DNA of 64,000 nt from Salegentibacter salarius (GTDB taxonomy: Bacteria > Bacteroidota > Bacteroidia > Flavobacteriales > Flavobacteriaceae): positions 124,001 through 188,000 of the forward strand of contig NZ_FVZF01000001.1 of NCBI RefSeq assembly GCF_900168265.1, written 5' to 3'. Below the pieces are notes generated by a model that had not been told where the DNA came from, did no database searches, and saw nothing but the letters and a program-made list of their open reading frames with translations. This document shows positions 8,028 to 17,174 of this stretch, piece by piece; the stretch's first letter is position 1, and every line of letters begins with the position of its first letter. Made by a program: the position numbers and the translations under genes.

Positions 8028-9581
8028 ATGAAAAAAATTATACGTTTTAGCCTGGGAATAATTCTAATATTATTTTGTGTTGTGTCCTGTACCAAGGAAG
8101 AAGTAGGTAAGGAATTAGAGGAATCCCATGCGGTTGGGAAACTCTCTTTTGGAAGTGTACTAAGCGACCTGGCTAATCGAAACCAACTAGTTAAACAAGG
8201 TAACTCTGATGCTTATGATATTCCACAATGTTCAGATGAAAACCCACTGTTTGTTAGAGTTGCTATTAAGGTAAAAGACCAAAATGGCGATTGGATTTGG
8301 TATAAAAATTCTCACCAGGAGAAGATAGAAATAGAAGTAAATCCCAATGGTACCGATTTGGATAACGATGGAAATTTGGACGCCTGGTTCACCCAGGAAT
8401 CTGCTGATCTTGAACTTGCGGAAGGAGAGTATAGAATAGAATATTTTGCGGTTACTACTGCTTCGGGAAATGAACAGGAAGACATTATTTATATGGCACC
8501 CCGAATTCCTGAAAACGAATTAGATTATAGTCAAAGTATACAATATCATAATTTTGTAAATAAACCTTTACCCATTGAGGTGAAAATTAGACCAGGGGTG
8601 AAATATTACCAGCCTGTAGAAGTCCTGTGTTATGAAGAGCATTATGCTTTCGCTTTTGGTTATTTATTCTTCGATTTTAATGCAACCAATTTAGTTTACC
8701 TATGCACTTACGGTAATGTGTGTGAAGAAGATCAAAAACATATGCCGGCCCAATTCAAAATGAAAGTATGGTCCGGTTCAGATGAAGGTGACCTTTTAGT
8801 AGTAGCTCAAAATGAAAGAAAAGCCTTTAATGATGATAACGGATCTCATTATTATGCTGATGCACTTTGTTTCCCACTTCCTGAAATAGAAGATTATTAT
8901 GCGAAAATATGGCTAATAGAAGACGAGACTGAAACACTTATTAGAGAAGGGAGTTTTAATGCTGAAGATCTTGCAAATATTTACCAGGAAGAACAGGAAC
9001 ATTACTACTATCATTTTAGGGAAGCTTGTTGTGGAAAAACAGACAATTCCAATTTACTGGAAGATATAACTGAAAATGAAGAGGATTGTGAAGAAGAACC
9101 GCAGGATCCAGAAGAACCAGTAGATTGTAACGTATGTGAAGATGAGGATGATGGAAAAGTAAATGAACTTCGATTAAGATATATAGGAGAAGAGGTAATC
9201 ACTTTAACAATTAAGAATAATATAACCGGTAATGATGTCATTTTATTAGAAAATGAATCTATCCAACCTGGAGAGATTATTAATATTCCTGCGGAATGGG
9301 AACACCAAGGTCACGGGGATGTAATAGGTAACAATTTGGAATTCATTATTGAAGAAGAAACCAATGAATATCTCCACGTAAGTTGTTCTCAAATCCTATA
9401 TCTCGGGAAATTAAGTAGCCAATCAAGTTCTAATAATGGTAACCAGGGCAATAATTCAAATAGCGGAAATAGAAATGGTCAATCTGGAAATAATAATAAT
9501 GAGAATGATCCTCAAAACGGAAATTTTGAAATAACATATATAAAAACTAGCGGAGGAGGAGAATGTCCTATCCCTAACTAA
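8028..9581 (+). CDS. Surface lipoprotein of the paralogous family, DUF7467-like module and Asn-rich tail
   Basis: 517 residues. Signal peptide with lipidated Cys21 followed by TKEE. The shared domain is of a second subtype, close to the gene at 9671: IPQCSDENP, a VEVLCYEEHYAFAFGYLFFDF core near residues 195-215, and YADALCFPLP. Residues about 340-370 are a Glu/Asp/Cys-rich linker. Residues about 372-460 (KVNELRLRYIGEE to SCSQILYLGKLS) resemble the DUF7467 domain known from large adhesins. Residues about 462-500 are a low-complexity Asn/Ser/Gly linker, and a short Cys-containing end follows. It has its own upstream region with paired C-rich boxes. The function is not known; an adhesive or binding role at the cell surface would fit. 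Confidence 0.82.
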   Translation: MKKIIRFSLGIILILFCVVSCTKEEVGKELEESHAVGKLSFGSVLSDLANRNQLVKQGNSDAYDIPQCSDENPLFVRVAIKVKDQNGDWIWYKNSHQEKIEIEVNPNGTDLDNDGNLDAWFTQESADLELAEGEYRIEYFAVTTASGNEQEDIIYMAPRIPENELDYSQSIQYHNFVNKPLPIEVKIRPGVKYYQPVEVLCYEEHYAFAFGYLFFDFNATNLVYLCTYGNVCEEDQKHMPAQFKMKVWSGSDEGDLLVVAQNERKAFNDDNGSHYYADALCFPLPEIEDYYAKIWLIEDETETLIREGSFNAEDLANIYQEEQEHYYYHFREACCGKTDNSNLLEDITENEEDCEEEPQDPEEPVDCNVCEDEDDGKVNELRLRYIGEEVITLTIKNNITGNDVILLENESIQPGEIINIPAEWEHQGHGDVIGNNLEFIIEEETNEYLHVSCSQILYLGKLSSQSSSNNGNQGNNSNSGNRNGQSGNNNNENDPQNGNFEITYIKTSGGGECPIPN

Positions 9582-9594
9582 AAATATTAAACCC

Positions 9595-9631
9595 ATAGGC
9601 CTGTCATTGGGTGGTTCTTTTACAGGCCTAT
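9595..9631 (+). repeat. Inverted repeat between the lipoprotein genes at 8028 and 9671
   Basis: ATAGGCCTGT (9595-9604) pairs perfectly with ACAGGCCTAT (9622-9631) across a 17-nt loop. An alternative pairing ACCCA / TGGGT (9591-9595, 9608-9612) overlaps it. No T run follows directly, so it may be a weak terminator, an attenuator or an mRNA-stabilising hairpin. Confidence 0.5.
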
Positions 9632-9670
9632 TAATCAAACCTTTTTATTAATTAATCTAAATTTTTTATT

Positions 9671-11347
9671 ATGAAAATCTTTAAAATTTATTTGGCTTAT
9701 GTCGCTTTATTAGCGATGATAATGACTTCCTGTAGTAAGGAAGACAACCCAGACAGTCCCGATGGACCGGCTGGAGAAGAGATGGTAGCTCTATCTTTTA
9801 ATTCGATCTTGAAAGATTTTAATGAGGGCAGAGCTCCTATTTATAAACAATCAGAAGCAAATCCAGTAAACCAGGGCGAAAATGCTATTCCAGCTTGTTC
9901 TGATGATGCTCCCACGGCTATAAGGGTAGCAATTTTGGATGAAAATGATGAGTGGGTTTCTGGAGATCAATTCTTTGAAATTCCTGTTATTCCAAATGGT
10001 GATGGCGGTTGGATGACCGAAGAAACAGACGATATTGAGTTACCAGAAGGTGAATATAGTCTTGAATATTTTGCTGTGTTGTCAGGTGAGAATATTGTTT
10101 ATATCGCTCCACGTGAAGATGACGATTATGGTCCAGCCGAATACCAAAATTTTGTAGATGACGCCTTACCAATTGACATTGATTTAAGAGAAGGAGTGAA
10201 AAAGTATGTTGATGTAGAGGTACTTTGTTATGATGAGCATTTCGTGTACTCCTATGGTTATTTATTCTTTGATTTCGAAGAAGTAGACATCGTTTACTTA
10301 TGCTTGTTCGGTAATTATTGTGATGAAGATGGTAGACATTATCCTGCAGAATTTAGATTTGACGTTTGGGCATTAAACGATGATGAAGCTGATCCGAAGG
10401 GCGACCTATTGTATAGTGATGAAAATGAAACTGGTACTTACGATAATGGAGATTTTTATGCAGATCCATTATGTATTGCATTACCTGATTACGGTGAAGG
10501 AGAGGAAGATGTTTATTATGGAGAGCTTTCTCTTTACAACCCAGAAACTGAAACTTGGTCACTAATAAGAATGGGAGCATTTAGCCAACATGATGTTGAA
10601 AGCCTAGAATTAACAGGGGAAGATATACCTGCCGGTTATGATAGCGCAAGTAATTACTATCACTTCAGAGAAGGAGCTTGTTCAAACCAGGATGATTCAG
10701 ACCCATGTTTATTTTCAGAACCAACAAATGAAGGAGAGCATTATTCTAATGATTTTGACGGAGATGACGAGAAAGATTTCATTAGTATAACCGGTATAGA
10801 TGGTAATTATGATAATGTTACTACTAATTCGCCCTCTAACACTCCTGGCAATGGTACAATGCAAGATGAAGGTACTTACGGTTTCTTTGCATCTCCTAGT
10901 GATGTCCACAGTAATTGGATTGGAACTTTACCAGACACAGGTAATATGCTAATTATTAATGGAGAGGATGATATAGCAAATACAGCTCCTTATTTTGTGA
11001 TTTCCGAATCCGAAGTTTGTCCTGGAGCCGATTACTTTGTAACCTTCAATCTAGTAAATGTTCTCGATGAAGATAATGGCGGAGCTGCCAATAACGTAGA
11101 TTTACAAGTTAGAGTTAATGGTTCTGTTCTTCCAGGAGTAACTATTACGGCGCCTTATGACAATGGAAACCAGCAATGGTTAAAAGTTGGATTAAGACTA
11201 AAAGCAAATGGGAACGGTGAATTTGAGGTTCGTTTTGAAAACGCTGAGACTGCTGCAAATGGAAACGATTTTGCAATAGATAATGTAGTTATCTCAAACG
11301 ACCCAGGAATTATTGATGGAACAGAAGATATTACGGTTGTTCAGTAA
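9671..11347 (+). CDS. Surface lipoprotein of the paralogous family with a lectin-like C-terminal domain
   Basis: 558 residues. Signal peptide with lipidated Cys21, then SKEDNPDSPDG. The shared domain (about residues 35-340) is of the second subtype: IPACSDDAPTA, VEVLCYDEHFVYSYGYLFFDF near residues 182-202 and YADPLCIALP. From about residue 345 to 550 there is a jelly-roll-type domain: it opens with a segment similar to gliding or secreted protein binding modules (NDFDGDDEKDF) and ends with FAIDNVVIS, a signature of galactose-binding-like folds. A carbohydrate-binding role is plausible for that module. The gene is 89 nt after its neighbour with an inverted repeat between, and is followed by a very strong terminator that closes the cluster. 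Confidence 0.83.
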   Translation: MKIFKIYLAYVALLAMIMTSCSKEDNPDSPDGPAGEEMVALSFNSILKDFNEGRAPIYKQSEANPVNQGENAIPACSDDAPTAIRVAILDENDEWVSGDQFFEIPVIPNGDGGWMTEETDDIELPEGEYSLEYFAVLSGENIVYIAPREDDDYGPAEYQNFVDDALPIDIDLREGVKKYVDVEVLCYDEHFVYSYGYLFFDFEEVDIVYLCLFGNYCDEDGRHYPAEFRFDVWALNDDEADPKGDLLYSDENETGTYDNGDFYADPLCIALPDYGEGEEDVYYGELSLYNPETETWSLIRMGAFSQHDVESLELTGEDIPAGYDSASNYYHFREGACSNQDDSDPCLFSEPTNEGEHYSNDFDGDDEKDFISITGIDGNYDNVTTNSPSNTPGNGTMQDEGTYGFFASPSDVHSNWIGTLPDTGNMLIINGEDDIANTAPYFVISESEVCPGADYFVTFNLVNVLDEDNGGAANNVDLQVRVNGSVLPGVTITAPYDNGNQQWLKVGLRLKANGNGEFEVRFENAETAANGNDFAIDNVVISNDPGIIDGTEDITVVQ

Positions 11348-11373
11348 TATTAAATGTAAATTTATTTTAATCT

Positions 11374-11406
11374 AAGAAGAGCCCAAATTTGGGCTCTTCT
11401 TTTTTT
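11374..11406 (+). terminator. Strong bidirectional terminator closing the lipoprotein cluster
   Basis: A perfect 14-bp palindromic stem (AAGAAGAGCCCAAA and its complement, 11374-11401) with T residues on the plus strand. It lies between the convergent genes ending at 11347 and 11405 and can serve both. Confidence 0.92.
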
Positions 11407-11986
11407 ATGGCTTAATTTCCAATTTCACATAACTTCTTAACTCCTCAAAAAACATCCTAAATTCATTCTCAAATTCGTCATAAAACTCACGTAATTCTTC
11501 AACGGCTAAATGCATTTTAGCACGGTATTTAATTCTTCGGTTCATTTGAAAAAGAATTTTCTCTATGCCATCTATTTTTCGATAATTAAAAAGCCAGTTA
11601 TCAGCGATCATATATGGAAGAAAATTTTGAACTGGTTTTGGTAAAACTTCAAAATTATCTTGAAGAAGTTTATAAAAATCTTCAGTATAAATCTTTAAAG
11701 GAATATCACTGTAATCTTTCCAGTTTGCTGCTAGAAAATGATCATATAAAATGTCTACGATAACACGGCTGTAGTGGCCATACCTGTCAAATAAACGTGC
11801 TACACTTTTGCTTACAATAGGATGGGTATCAGTAAAAGTATCAATAGCACGATGCAGTACAATTCCCTTTTGAATTTCCGGTGGATACTCTAAATACTGA
11901 TTTCCTTTAATCGAATCTGCGATAAAATTTCCGATTTTTAATTCGTCATTATCGCCCGAAAGGTATATGTGTGCTAAGAAATTCAT
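11405..11986 (-). CDS. Acyl carrier protein phosphodiesterase family protein
   Basis: 193 residues, the usual length of the AcpH/YajB (DUF479) family. It starts MNFLAHIYLSG and has GNFIADSIKG and HRAIDTFTDTHP, the family's conserved metal-binding and active-site segments (an HD-like fold). The E. coli homologue removes the 4'-phosphopantetheine arm from acyl carrier protein. In Bacteroidota this family is common, but the reaction has rarely been tested, so the product name is by family. It is transcribed toward the lipoprotein cluster and divergently from glmM. Cytoplasmic, no signal peptide. Confidence 0.85.
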   Translation of the reverse strand: MNFLAHIYLSGDNDELKIGNFIADSIKGNQYLEYPPEIQKGIVLHRAIDTFTDTHPIVSKSVARLFDRYGHYSRVIVDILYDHFLAANWKDYSDIPLKIYTEDFYKLLQDNFEVLPKPVQNFLPYMIADNWLFNYRKIDGIEKILFQMNRRIKYRAKMHLAVEELREFYDEFENEFRMFFEELRSYVKLEIKP

Positions 11987-12037
11987 CTTTGAAAGTTACA
12001 TAAATCCGGTAGTTTCCTGTTTAATTTTTGTTAAGTT

Positions 12038-12069
12038 TTGGCGCTACCTGACTGCTCCTTGTATATTTG
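12038..12069 (+). promoter_or_regulatory. Predicted sigma-A-type promoter of glmM
   Basis: TATATTTG at 12062-12069 fits the Bacteroidota -7 consensus TAnnTTTG, and TTG at 12038-12040 lies 21 nt upstream as a -33 element. The start codon follows about 48 nt later. Confidence 0.55.
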
Positions 12070-12117
12070 TTAAAATTTCAATTTTAAAGACAGACATATT
12101 CAAAATATAATAAACTT

Positions 12118-13503
12118 ATGAGTTTAATAAAATCAATTTCAGGAATACGGGGTACAATTGGAGGAAAAACGGGTGATAACCTTACCCCAATAGATACGGT
12201 GAAATTTGCCGCCGCCTACGGCACCTGGTTAAAAAATAATTCAGAGGATAAAAAATTAAAGGTAGTTGTAGGTCGTGACGCCAGGATCTCAGGAAAAATG
12301 GTCCAGGATTTAACGATGAATACCCTCACCGGTTTGGGAATAGACGTTATAGATATAGACCTTTCAACCACACCAACGGTAGAAATTGCCGTGCCTTCAG
12401 AAAATGCGGATGGTGGAATTATCTTAACCGCCAGCCATAACCCAAAGCAATGGAATGCCCTCAAATTATTAAATAGTAAAGGTGAATTTTTGGATGGGGC
12501 AGAAGGAGCGAAAATTCTGGAATATGCAGAGCAGGTTAATTTTGATTTTTCGGAAGTAGATGACCTCGGTATAATTACAAGGATAGATAATTATATGGAT
12601 ATTCACATAGAAGAGGTTTTGAAACTTAAACTTTTGGATGCCGAAAAGATAAGAAAGGCCGGTTTTAAAGTTGTGGTAGATGGAGTGAATTCTAGCGGCG
12701 GAATTGTAATTCCTGATCTTTTGAAGAAAATGGGCGTTGAGGTAGTAGAACTTTATTGCGAGCCAAACGGGCATTTTCCGCATAATCCGGAACCTTTAAA
12801 AGAACACCTTACCGATATTTGTGAATTAGTGAAAAAGGAAAAAGCCGATTTTGGGATCGTAGTAGATCCAGATGTAGATAGGCTTGCTTTTATTGATGAA
12901 AACGGAGAAATGTTTGGGGAAGAATATACCCTCGTGGCTTGTGCCGATTATGTGCTATCTAAAACTCCGGGAAATACTGTAAGTAATTTATCGTCTTCAA
13001 GAGCGCTTAGTGATGTCACTAAAAAGCACGGCGGGGAATACAATGCCAGTGCGGTAGGTGAAGTTAATGTCGTACAGCTAATGAAAGATTCTAATGCGGT
13101 TATTGGTGGAGAGGGCAATGGCGGAATTATTTATCCCGAATCTCATTACGGACGTGATAGTCTGGTGGGAGTTGGATTGTTTTTAACCCATTTAGCCGAA
13201 AAAAACATTAGCGTTTCTGAATTAAGAAAAGAATATACAGCTTATTATATGAGCAAAAATAAAATTCAGTTGACTCCTGAAATTGATGTGGACGGAATTT
13301 TAAAAGCTATGGAGGTGAAATATAAAGATGAACAAATCTCTACGGTAGACGGGGTGAAAATAGATTTCCCTGAAAACTGGGTGCATTTGAGAAAATCAAA
13401 TACCGAACCAATTATTAGAATTTATACCGAAGCAAAAAGTCAGGAAAAGGCAGATGAGCTAGCTGAAAATATGATTAAGGAAATTAAGAAAATTATAGCC
13501 TAA
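12118..13503 (+). CDS. glmM: Phosphoglucosamine mutase
   Basis: 461 residues of the alpha-D-phosphohexomutase family. The catalytic phosphoserine loop TASHNPK has Ser106, the magnesium loop DPDVDR lies at 250-255, the sugar-binding loop GEGNGG at 331-336 and the phosphate-binding RKSNTEP around 425-431. All four key loops are intact. In Bacteroidota this form converts glucosamine-6-phosphate to glucosamine-1-phosphate for UDP-GlcNAc, the precursor of peptidoglycan and lipopolysaccharide. A hexomutase acting on other sugar phosphates is the alternative. Its stop codon overlaps by 4 nt the end of the convergent acyltransferase gene. Confidence 0.9.
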   Translation: MSLIKSISGIRGTIGGKTGDNLTPIDTVKFAAAYGTWLKNNSEDKKLKVVVGRDARISGKMVQDLTMNTLTGLGIDVIDIDLSTTPTVEIAVPSENADGGIILTASHNPKQWNALKLLNSKGEFLDGAEGAKILEYAEQVNFDFSEVDDLGIITRIDNYMDIHIEEVLKLKLLDAEKIRKAGFKVVVDGVNSSGGIVIPDLLKKMGVEVVELYCEPNGHFPHNPEPLKEHLTDICELVKKEKADFGIVVDPDVDRLAFIDENGEMFGEEYTLVACADYVLSKTPGNTVSNLSSSRALSDVTKKHGGEYNASAVGEVNVVQLMKDSNAVIGGEGNGGIIYPESHYGRDSLVGVGLFLTHLAEKNISVSELRKEYTAYYMSKNKIQLTPEIDVDGILKAMEVKYKDEQISTVDGVKIDFPENWVHLRKSNTEPIIRIYTEAKSQEKADELAENMIKEIKKIIA

Positions 13504-14402
13504 CGTACCACAGCATTTTTGGGAATTTCTTTTCCAAGATGTTTCCAACGCTTGTGCGTCCAGAGATAAAGTTCTGGTTTTTCGCGAATCTGTTTTTCTA
13601 AATGCTGAATATAATCTAAGGTAATTTGATTGTTTCCAGTTTCAGCAGGATTATCAGAAATATTAATTAAAGAGGCTTTATAATAGCCTCTTTTTACTTT
13701 TTCTACGTGCAGGTAGAGTACTACCATATCAAATTCTTTAGCTATCCTTTCAGATCCTGTATAAAAAGGAACTTTTTTTCCCATAAAATCTGTCCAGAAT
13801 TTATAACTGGCTGTTTTAGGAGATTGGTCGGCTATCATGGCATAAGCGCCACGCAGGCCGGCATTTTCATTTCGGCTAATGCGCATATTGGCTTTAGAGT
13901 TTTGGATAAGTTCGGCGCCAAATCGTCGTCTTATATCATTAATAAGTTTATCAAAACCGGGATTTCTAATTTTTTTGTAAATCCCAAAAGCGCTGTGTTT
14001 AAGCTCATGGAGTTGTAAAGCAAAAAGCCATTCAAAACTGGCATAATGCCCACACATGAGCATAATACTTTTGTCGAGTTTTTCTATCCGTCTTATTTCT
14101 TCAATATTTGTATAAACAAAGCGTTTTTTAAGTTCTGCTTCAGAAATAGAAATACTTTTTACCATTTCCAGGAACATATCACACATATGTGCATAAAACT
14201 TCTTCCGTATTTTAATAATTTCTTCGGAAGACTTTTCGGGAAAAACCAGATTTAAATTATCTGTAACGGTTTTTTTTCTGTATCCAACGAGATGATAAAC
14301 TATAAAATAAACCACATCTGAAACACGGTAGAAAAGCCAAAAAGGAAGTATGGAAATAAGCCAAAGCAACGGATAAAACAACCAAAAAACTACAGCCTGC
14401 AT
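13500..14402 (-). CDS. Lipid A biosynthesis-type lysophospholipid acyltransferase
   Basis: 300 residues of the LpxL/HtrB superfamily. One N-terminal membrane helix (about 5-36) is followed by the cytosolic acyltransferase domain with the catalytic HX4E motif GHYASFEW (His119, Glu124) and a downstream ADQSP segment that usually binds substrate. The family adds a secondary acyl chain to lipid A precursors at the inner membrane; in Bacteroidota a related member acts on aminolipids, so the exact acceptor is not certain. Convergent with glmM (4-nt overlap) and divergent from the rhomboid gene. Confidence 0.85.
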   Translation of the reverse strand: MQAVVFWLFYPLLWLISILPFWLFYRVSDVVYFIVYHLVGYRKKTVTDNLNLVFPEKSSEEIIKIRKKFYAHMCDMFLEMVKSISISEAELKKRFVYTNIEEIRRIEKLDKSIMLMCGHYASFEWLFALQLHELKHSAFGIYKKIRNPGFDKLINDIRRRFGAELIQNSKANMRISRNENAGLRGAYAMIADQSPKTASYKFWTDFMGKKVPFYTGSERIAKEFDMVVLYLHVEKVKRGYYKASLINISDNPAETGNNQITLDYIQHLEKQIREKPELYLWTHKRWKHLGKEIPKNAVVR

Positions 14403-14427
14403 AAAATAATTTTCAGCAAATATATGG

Positions 14428-14435
14428 TATATTTG
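14428..14435 (+). promoter_or_regulatory. Predicted -7 element of the rhomboid gene
   Basis: TATATTTG fits TAnnTTTG and lies 19 nt before the start codon. No clear -33 TTG at the right distance, so only the -7 half is supported. Confidence 0.4.
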
Positions 14436-14454
14436 GCACTAAACTAAAGCTACT

Positions 14455-15102
14455 ATGGGAGAATTAAACCTGGTTACCCTTATAATTATTGGTGTAAATG
14501 TATTGGTTTCATTCAAAGGATTTAAAGACGATTCTTTTTTTCAGAAATATAAATTTAATATCGCCGATATTAATCGTGGGGCCATATATCAAATCCTTAC
14601 TTCCGGTTTTTTGCATGTAAATACTACCCACCTTTTGGTTAATATGCTTACCCTTTATTTTTTTGCGAATTCAGTAATCTTTTTCCTGGGGACTTTAGGC
14701 TTCATTTTAGTGTACCTGGCCAGTTTGGTTTTAGGGAATCTGCTATCTTATTATTTTCATAAAAAAGATATGCATTATACGGCTGTAGGAGCAAGTGGTG
14801 CGGTAATGGGCGTGCTTTATTCTGCAATTTTATTGAGGCCTGATATGATGCTTGGCCTGTTTTTTATTATTCCGGTGCCGGCTTATATTTTTGGAATAGG
14901 TTATTTGTTTTACACTATTTACGGGATGAAGCGGCAGTTAGGAAATATTGGTCACGATGCACATTTTGGTGGTGCGGTAGGCGGCTACTTACTAACCTTA
15001 TTGCTTGCTAGCTGGGTTTTTGAAGAACATTTGCTGATGGTAATTCTTTTAGCTCTTCCGATTCTAGTTTTATTTGTGCTACAAAAAATGGGTAAAATAT
15101 AA
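14455..15102 (+). CDS. Rhomboid family intramembrane serine protease
   Basis: 215 residues with about six membrane helices. The catalytic pair is visible: Ser114 in GASGAVMG (family GxSG) and His170 in GHDAHFGG. The conserved HLLVN segment (His59, Asn63) that stabilises the oxyanion is also present. Rhomboids cut membrane-spanning segments of client proteins within the inner membrane. No client can be named from the context. It lies downstream of a lone -7 element, between the acyltransferase and the SIMPL-domain gene. Confidence 0.9.
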   Translation: MGELNLVTLIIIGVNVLVSFKGFKDDSFFQKYKFNIADINRGAIYQILTSGFLHVNTTHLLVNMLTLYFFANSVIFFLGTLGFILVYLASLVLGNLLSYYFHKKDMHYTAVGASGAVMGVLYSAILLRPDMMLGLFFIIPVPAYIFGIGYLFYTIYGMKRQLGNIGHDAHFGGAVGGYLLTLLLASWVFEEHLLMVILLALPILVLFVLQKMGKI

Positions 15103-15154
15103 TTTGGTACTCTTCTTGTTTACTGGTACTGCATCAATATTATAACACAAAACC

Positions 15155-15847
15155 ATGAAAAAGATAATCTTACTTTTCGCTTTAGTTGCGGGGCTTGGAA
15201 TGCAAGCTCAAAATGATAATAGCAATCCCGGTATTCACGTGACTGGAGAAGGAATTGTAAAAGTAACCCCAGATAAGGTGACCATAAATTCCAGGATTGA
15301 ACACGAAGGCCAAAGCGCTACTTCGGTGAAATCTCAAAACGATGAGGTGGTAGATAAAGTGATTAAATTCCTGAAATCTGAAGGTGTAGCGGAAAAAAAC
15401 ATTAATACCGATTATATCAATTTGAATAAAAGATATAATTATAATGATAAAACCTATACCTATGTAGCTAGCCAGGCTATTTCTATTACGCTTGAGGATA
15501 TTAGTAAATATGAATCAATCATGAAAGGCCTATTGGAAAATGGTCTTAACGGAATTAGCGGAATTGAATTTGAATCTTCAGAAATAGAGAAGCATAAAGC
15601 AGAAGCGAGAAAAAGGGCAGTTTTGAATGCTAAAGAAAAAGCTGAAACTCTAGCGGAACCTTTAGGACAACGCGTTGGAAAAGCTTTTATGATAAGTGAG
15701 GGCAGTAGTAGTTATTATCAGCCCGTTTATCGTGCAATGGAGATGAAAGCTTCATCAGACCAGGCTTCAAACCAGGAGACGATTGCTCCCGGGGAAATGG
15801 AGGTTAATATTAAAGTGAACGTTGCTTTCCAATTACTTATGGAGTAA
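15155..15847 (+). CDS. SIMPL domain-containing (DUF541) secreted protein
   Basis: 230 residues. A Sec signal peptide (residues 1-19, cleavage after QAQ) precedes a SIMPL/DUF541 domain with ITVTGEG-like start (HVTGEGIVKVTPDK) and the helical repeat KAEARKRAVLNAKEKAETLA. Members form periplasmic oligomers in some bacteria and the function is generally undefined. It is 52 nt downstream of the rhomboid gene and may be cotranscribed. A bidirectional terminator follows. Confidence 0.88.
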   Translation: MKKIILLFALVAGLGMQAQNDNSNPGIHVTGEGIVKVTPDKVTINSRIEHEGQSATSVKSQNDEVVDKVIKFLKSEGVAEKNINTDYINLNKRYNYNDKTYTYVASQAISITLEDISKYESIMKGLLENGLNGISGIEFESSEIEKHKAEARKRAVLNAKEKAETLAEPLGQRVGKAFMISEGSSSYYQPVYRAMEMKASSDQASNQETIAPGEMEVNIKVNVAFQLLME

Positions 15848-15865
15848 AAGAAATAAGTTTTAAAT

Positions 15866-15892
15866 AAAAAAGCGCCAGAAAGGCGCTTTTTT
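15866..15892 (+). terminator. Bidirectional terminator between convergent genes
   Basis: AAAAAAGCGCC / GGCGCTTTTTT (15866-15876, 15882-15892) with a 5-nt loop; A run and T run make it usable from both strands, for the genes ending at 15847 and 15916. Confidence 0.9.
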
Positions 15893-15915
15893 ATTTTATG
15901 GAAAAATCAGAATAT

Positions 15916-17037
15916 CTAACCTTTATTAAGCAATTCTCCAATTTTGTTATCTAAAGCATCACCTCTAAGATCACGGGCTACAATGGTACCATCTTCATCT
16001 AATACAAAAGCGGCTGGGATAGCTTTAATTCCGTAGAGCTGTGCCACAGGATCCTGCCAGAATTGAAGGTTAGAGACCTGGTGCCATGGCAAACCATCTT
16101 CTTCAATAGCTTTTATCCAACGATCTTTTTGTCCGGGACGGTCTAAAGAAACGCCAATTATGCTTAAACCATCGTCTTTGTATTTATTGTATGTTTTAAC
16201 GAGGTTTGGATTCTCAACGCGGCAGGGTTTACACCAGGCTGCCCAAAAATCTATTACCGTAACTTTTCCCATGGCATCTTTTAAAGCAAGCTTATCACCA
16301 TCTGGAGTAGGGGCAGTAAAGTTTGGAGCTTTGCTACCAACGGCTACTTTATTTTCTTTTTCAAGGTTTTTAGCGATCTGTTTTCCGATAGCAGTATTCT
16401 TTATTTCTTCAGAAAGCCCTTCATACATTTCCTTGATCTCGTTTACCGGGTAAGATTTCATTCTAAGCATATCGCTTATCACCATTATAGATACAAAAGA
16501 ATCTGGGTTTTCCTGAACTATTTTTTTCTTAAAAACCTTATCGTTATCTATAATTTCTTTTTCGGTTTCCTTTAAGTTGGTAAGTTTAGTGCTGTCTTTT
16601 TGTTGAAAAGCAGAGCGCATAGCGGTACGGCCTTTCATCACCTTTTCATTTACCTTGGTCAAGTGGCCTAAATATTCCTGTAATAAACGATTTTCCTTTC
16701 CACCGCTTACTTCAGAAGCACGTAAACTATCTTTATAAACTTTAAAGTTTATTTCTTCATTTTCAGAAATAAAAATCACATTTCCCTGGGTACCTTCAAA
16801 TTCAAGAAAGCTTAAATTAGGAGTTTCAGGATCTTCCATATCCAGTTCAAAATGTCCGTCTTTAATTTTAGTAGAGTCTACCCGGTTTGGACGGTTGGTA
16901 TTTTCGTCAATTTCAGAAATATATACCATTTTGCCGTCTTCCATTTTAGGAGCCTCTCCCGAGATAGAATAACCTTTATCTTCCTGGCAGGAAGTAAACG
17001 CTGCTGCAACAGCAAGCATAATTATTATTTTACGCAT
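15916..17037 (-). CDS. TlpA-like thioredoxin lipoprotein with DUF4369 domain
   Basis: 373 residues from the ATG at 17037, chosen because it begins a lipoprotein signal (lipobox FTSC, Cys17, then QEDKG); an upstream in-frame start at 17118 would add 27 residues before it. Residues about 22-115 are a DUF4369-type beta domain, 120-230 a charged helical linker, and 235-373 a thioredoxin-like domain of the TlpA/ResA group with the redox motif WCKPC (Cys269, Cys272) and a cis-Pro near AIPAAF. Such proteins reduce disulfides in the periplasm, for example in cytochrome c maturation or stress defence. The client is not evident here. Confidence 0.88.
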   Translation of the reverse strand: MRKIIIMLAVAAAFTSCQEDKGYSISGEAPKMEDGKMVYISEIDENTNRPNRVDSTKIKDGHFELDMEDPETPNLSFLEFEGTQGNVIFISENEEINFKVYKDSLRASEVSGGKENRLLQEYLGHLTKVNEKVMKGRTAMRSAFQQKDSTKLTNLKETEKEIIDNDKVFKKKIVQENPDSFVSIMVISDMLRMKSYPVNEIKEMYEGLSEEIKNTAIGKQIAKNLEKENKVAVGSKAPNFTAPTPDGDKLALKDAMGKVTVIDFWAAWCKPCRVENPNLVKTYNKYKDDGLSIIGVSLDRPGQKDRWIKAIEEDGLPWHQVSNLQFWQDPVAQLYGIKAIPAAFVLDEDGTIVARDLRGDALDNKIGELLNKG

Positions 17038-17174
17038 AAAATTTGTTTTGTTTAAGGCAAAAATAAGCATCTGGCCTTGCAATACCACCGTAATTTTATA
17101 AAAAATTGTTAATTTCAACTCTGTTAATTTGTAAGCCTTGGGGAATATGTAATTTTAACTGATATTACCTTTTT

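Noticed and set aside
10380-10565. Open frame on the plus strand inside the fifth lipoprotein gene
   Set aside because: Shadow frame within a strongly coding region; no motif and no start context. The many antisense open frames were left out for the same reason.
17038-17118. Upstream start for the TlpA-like lipoprotein
   Set aside because: It would bury the signal peptide behind 27 residues; the ATG at 17037 places the lipobox Cys at position 17.
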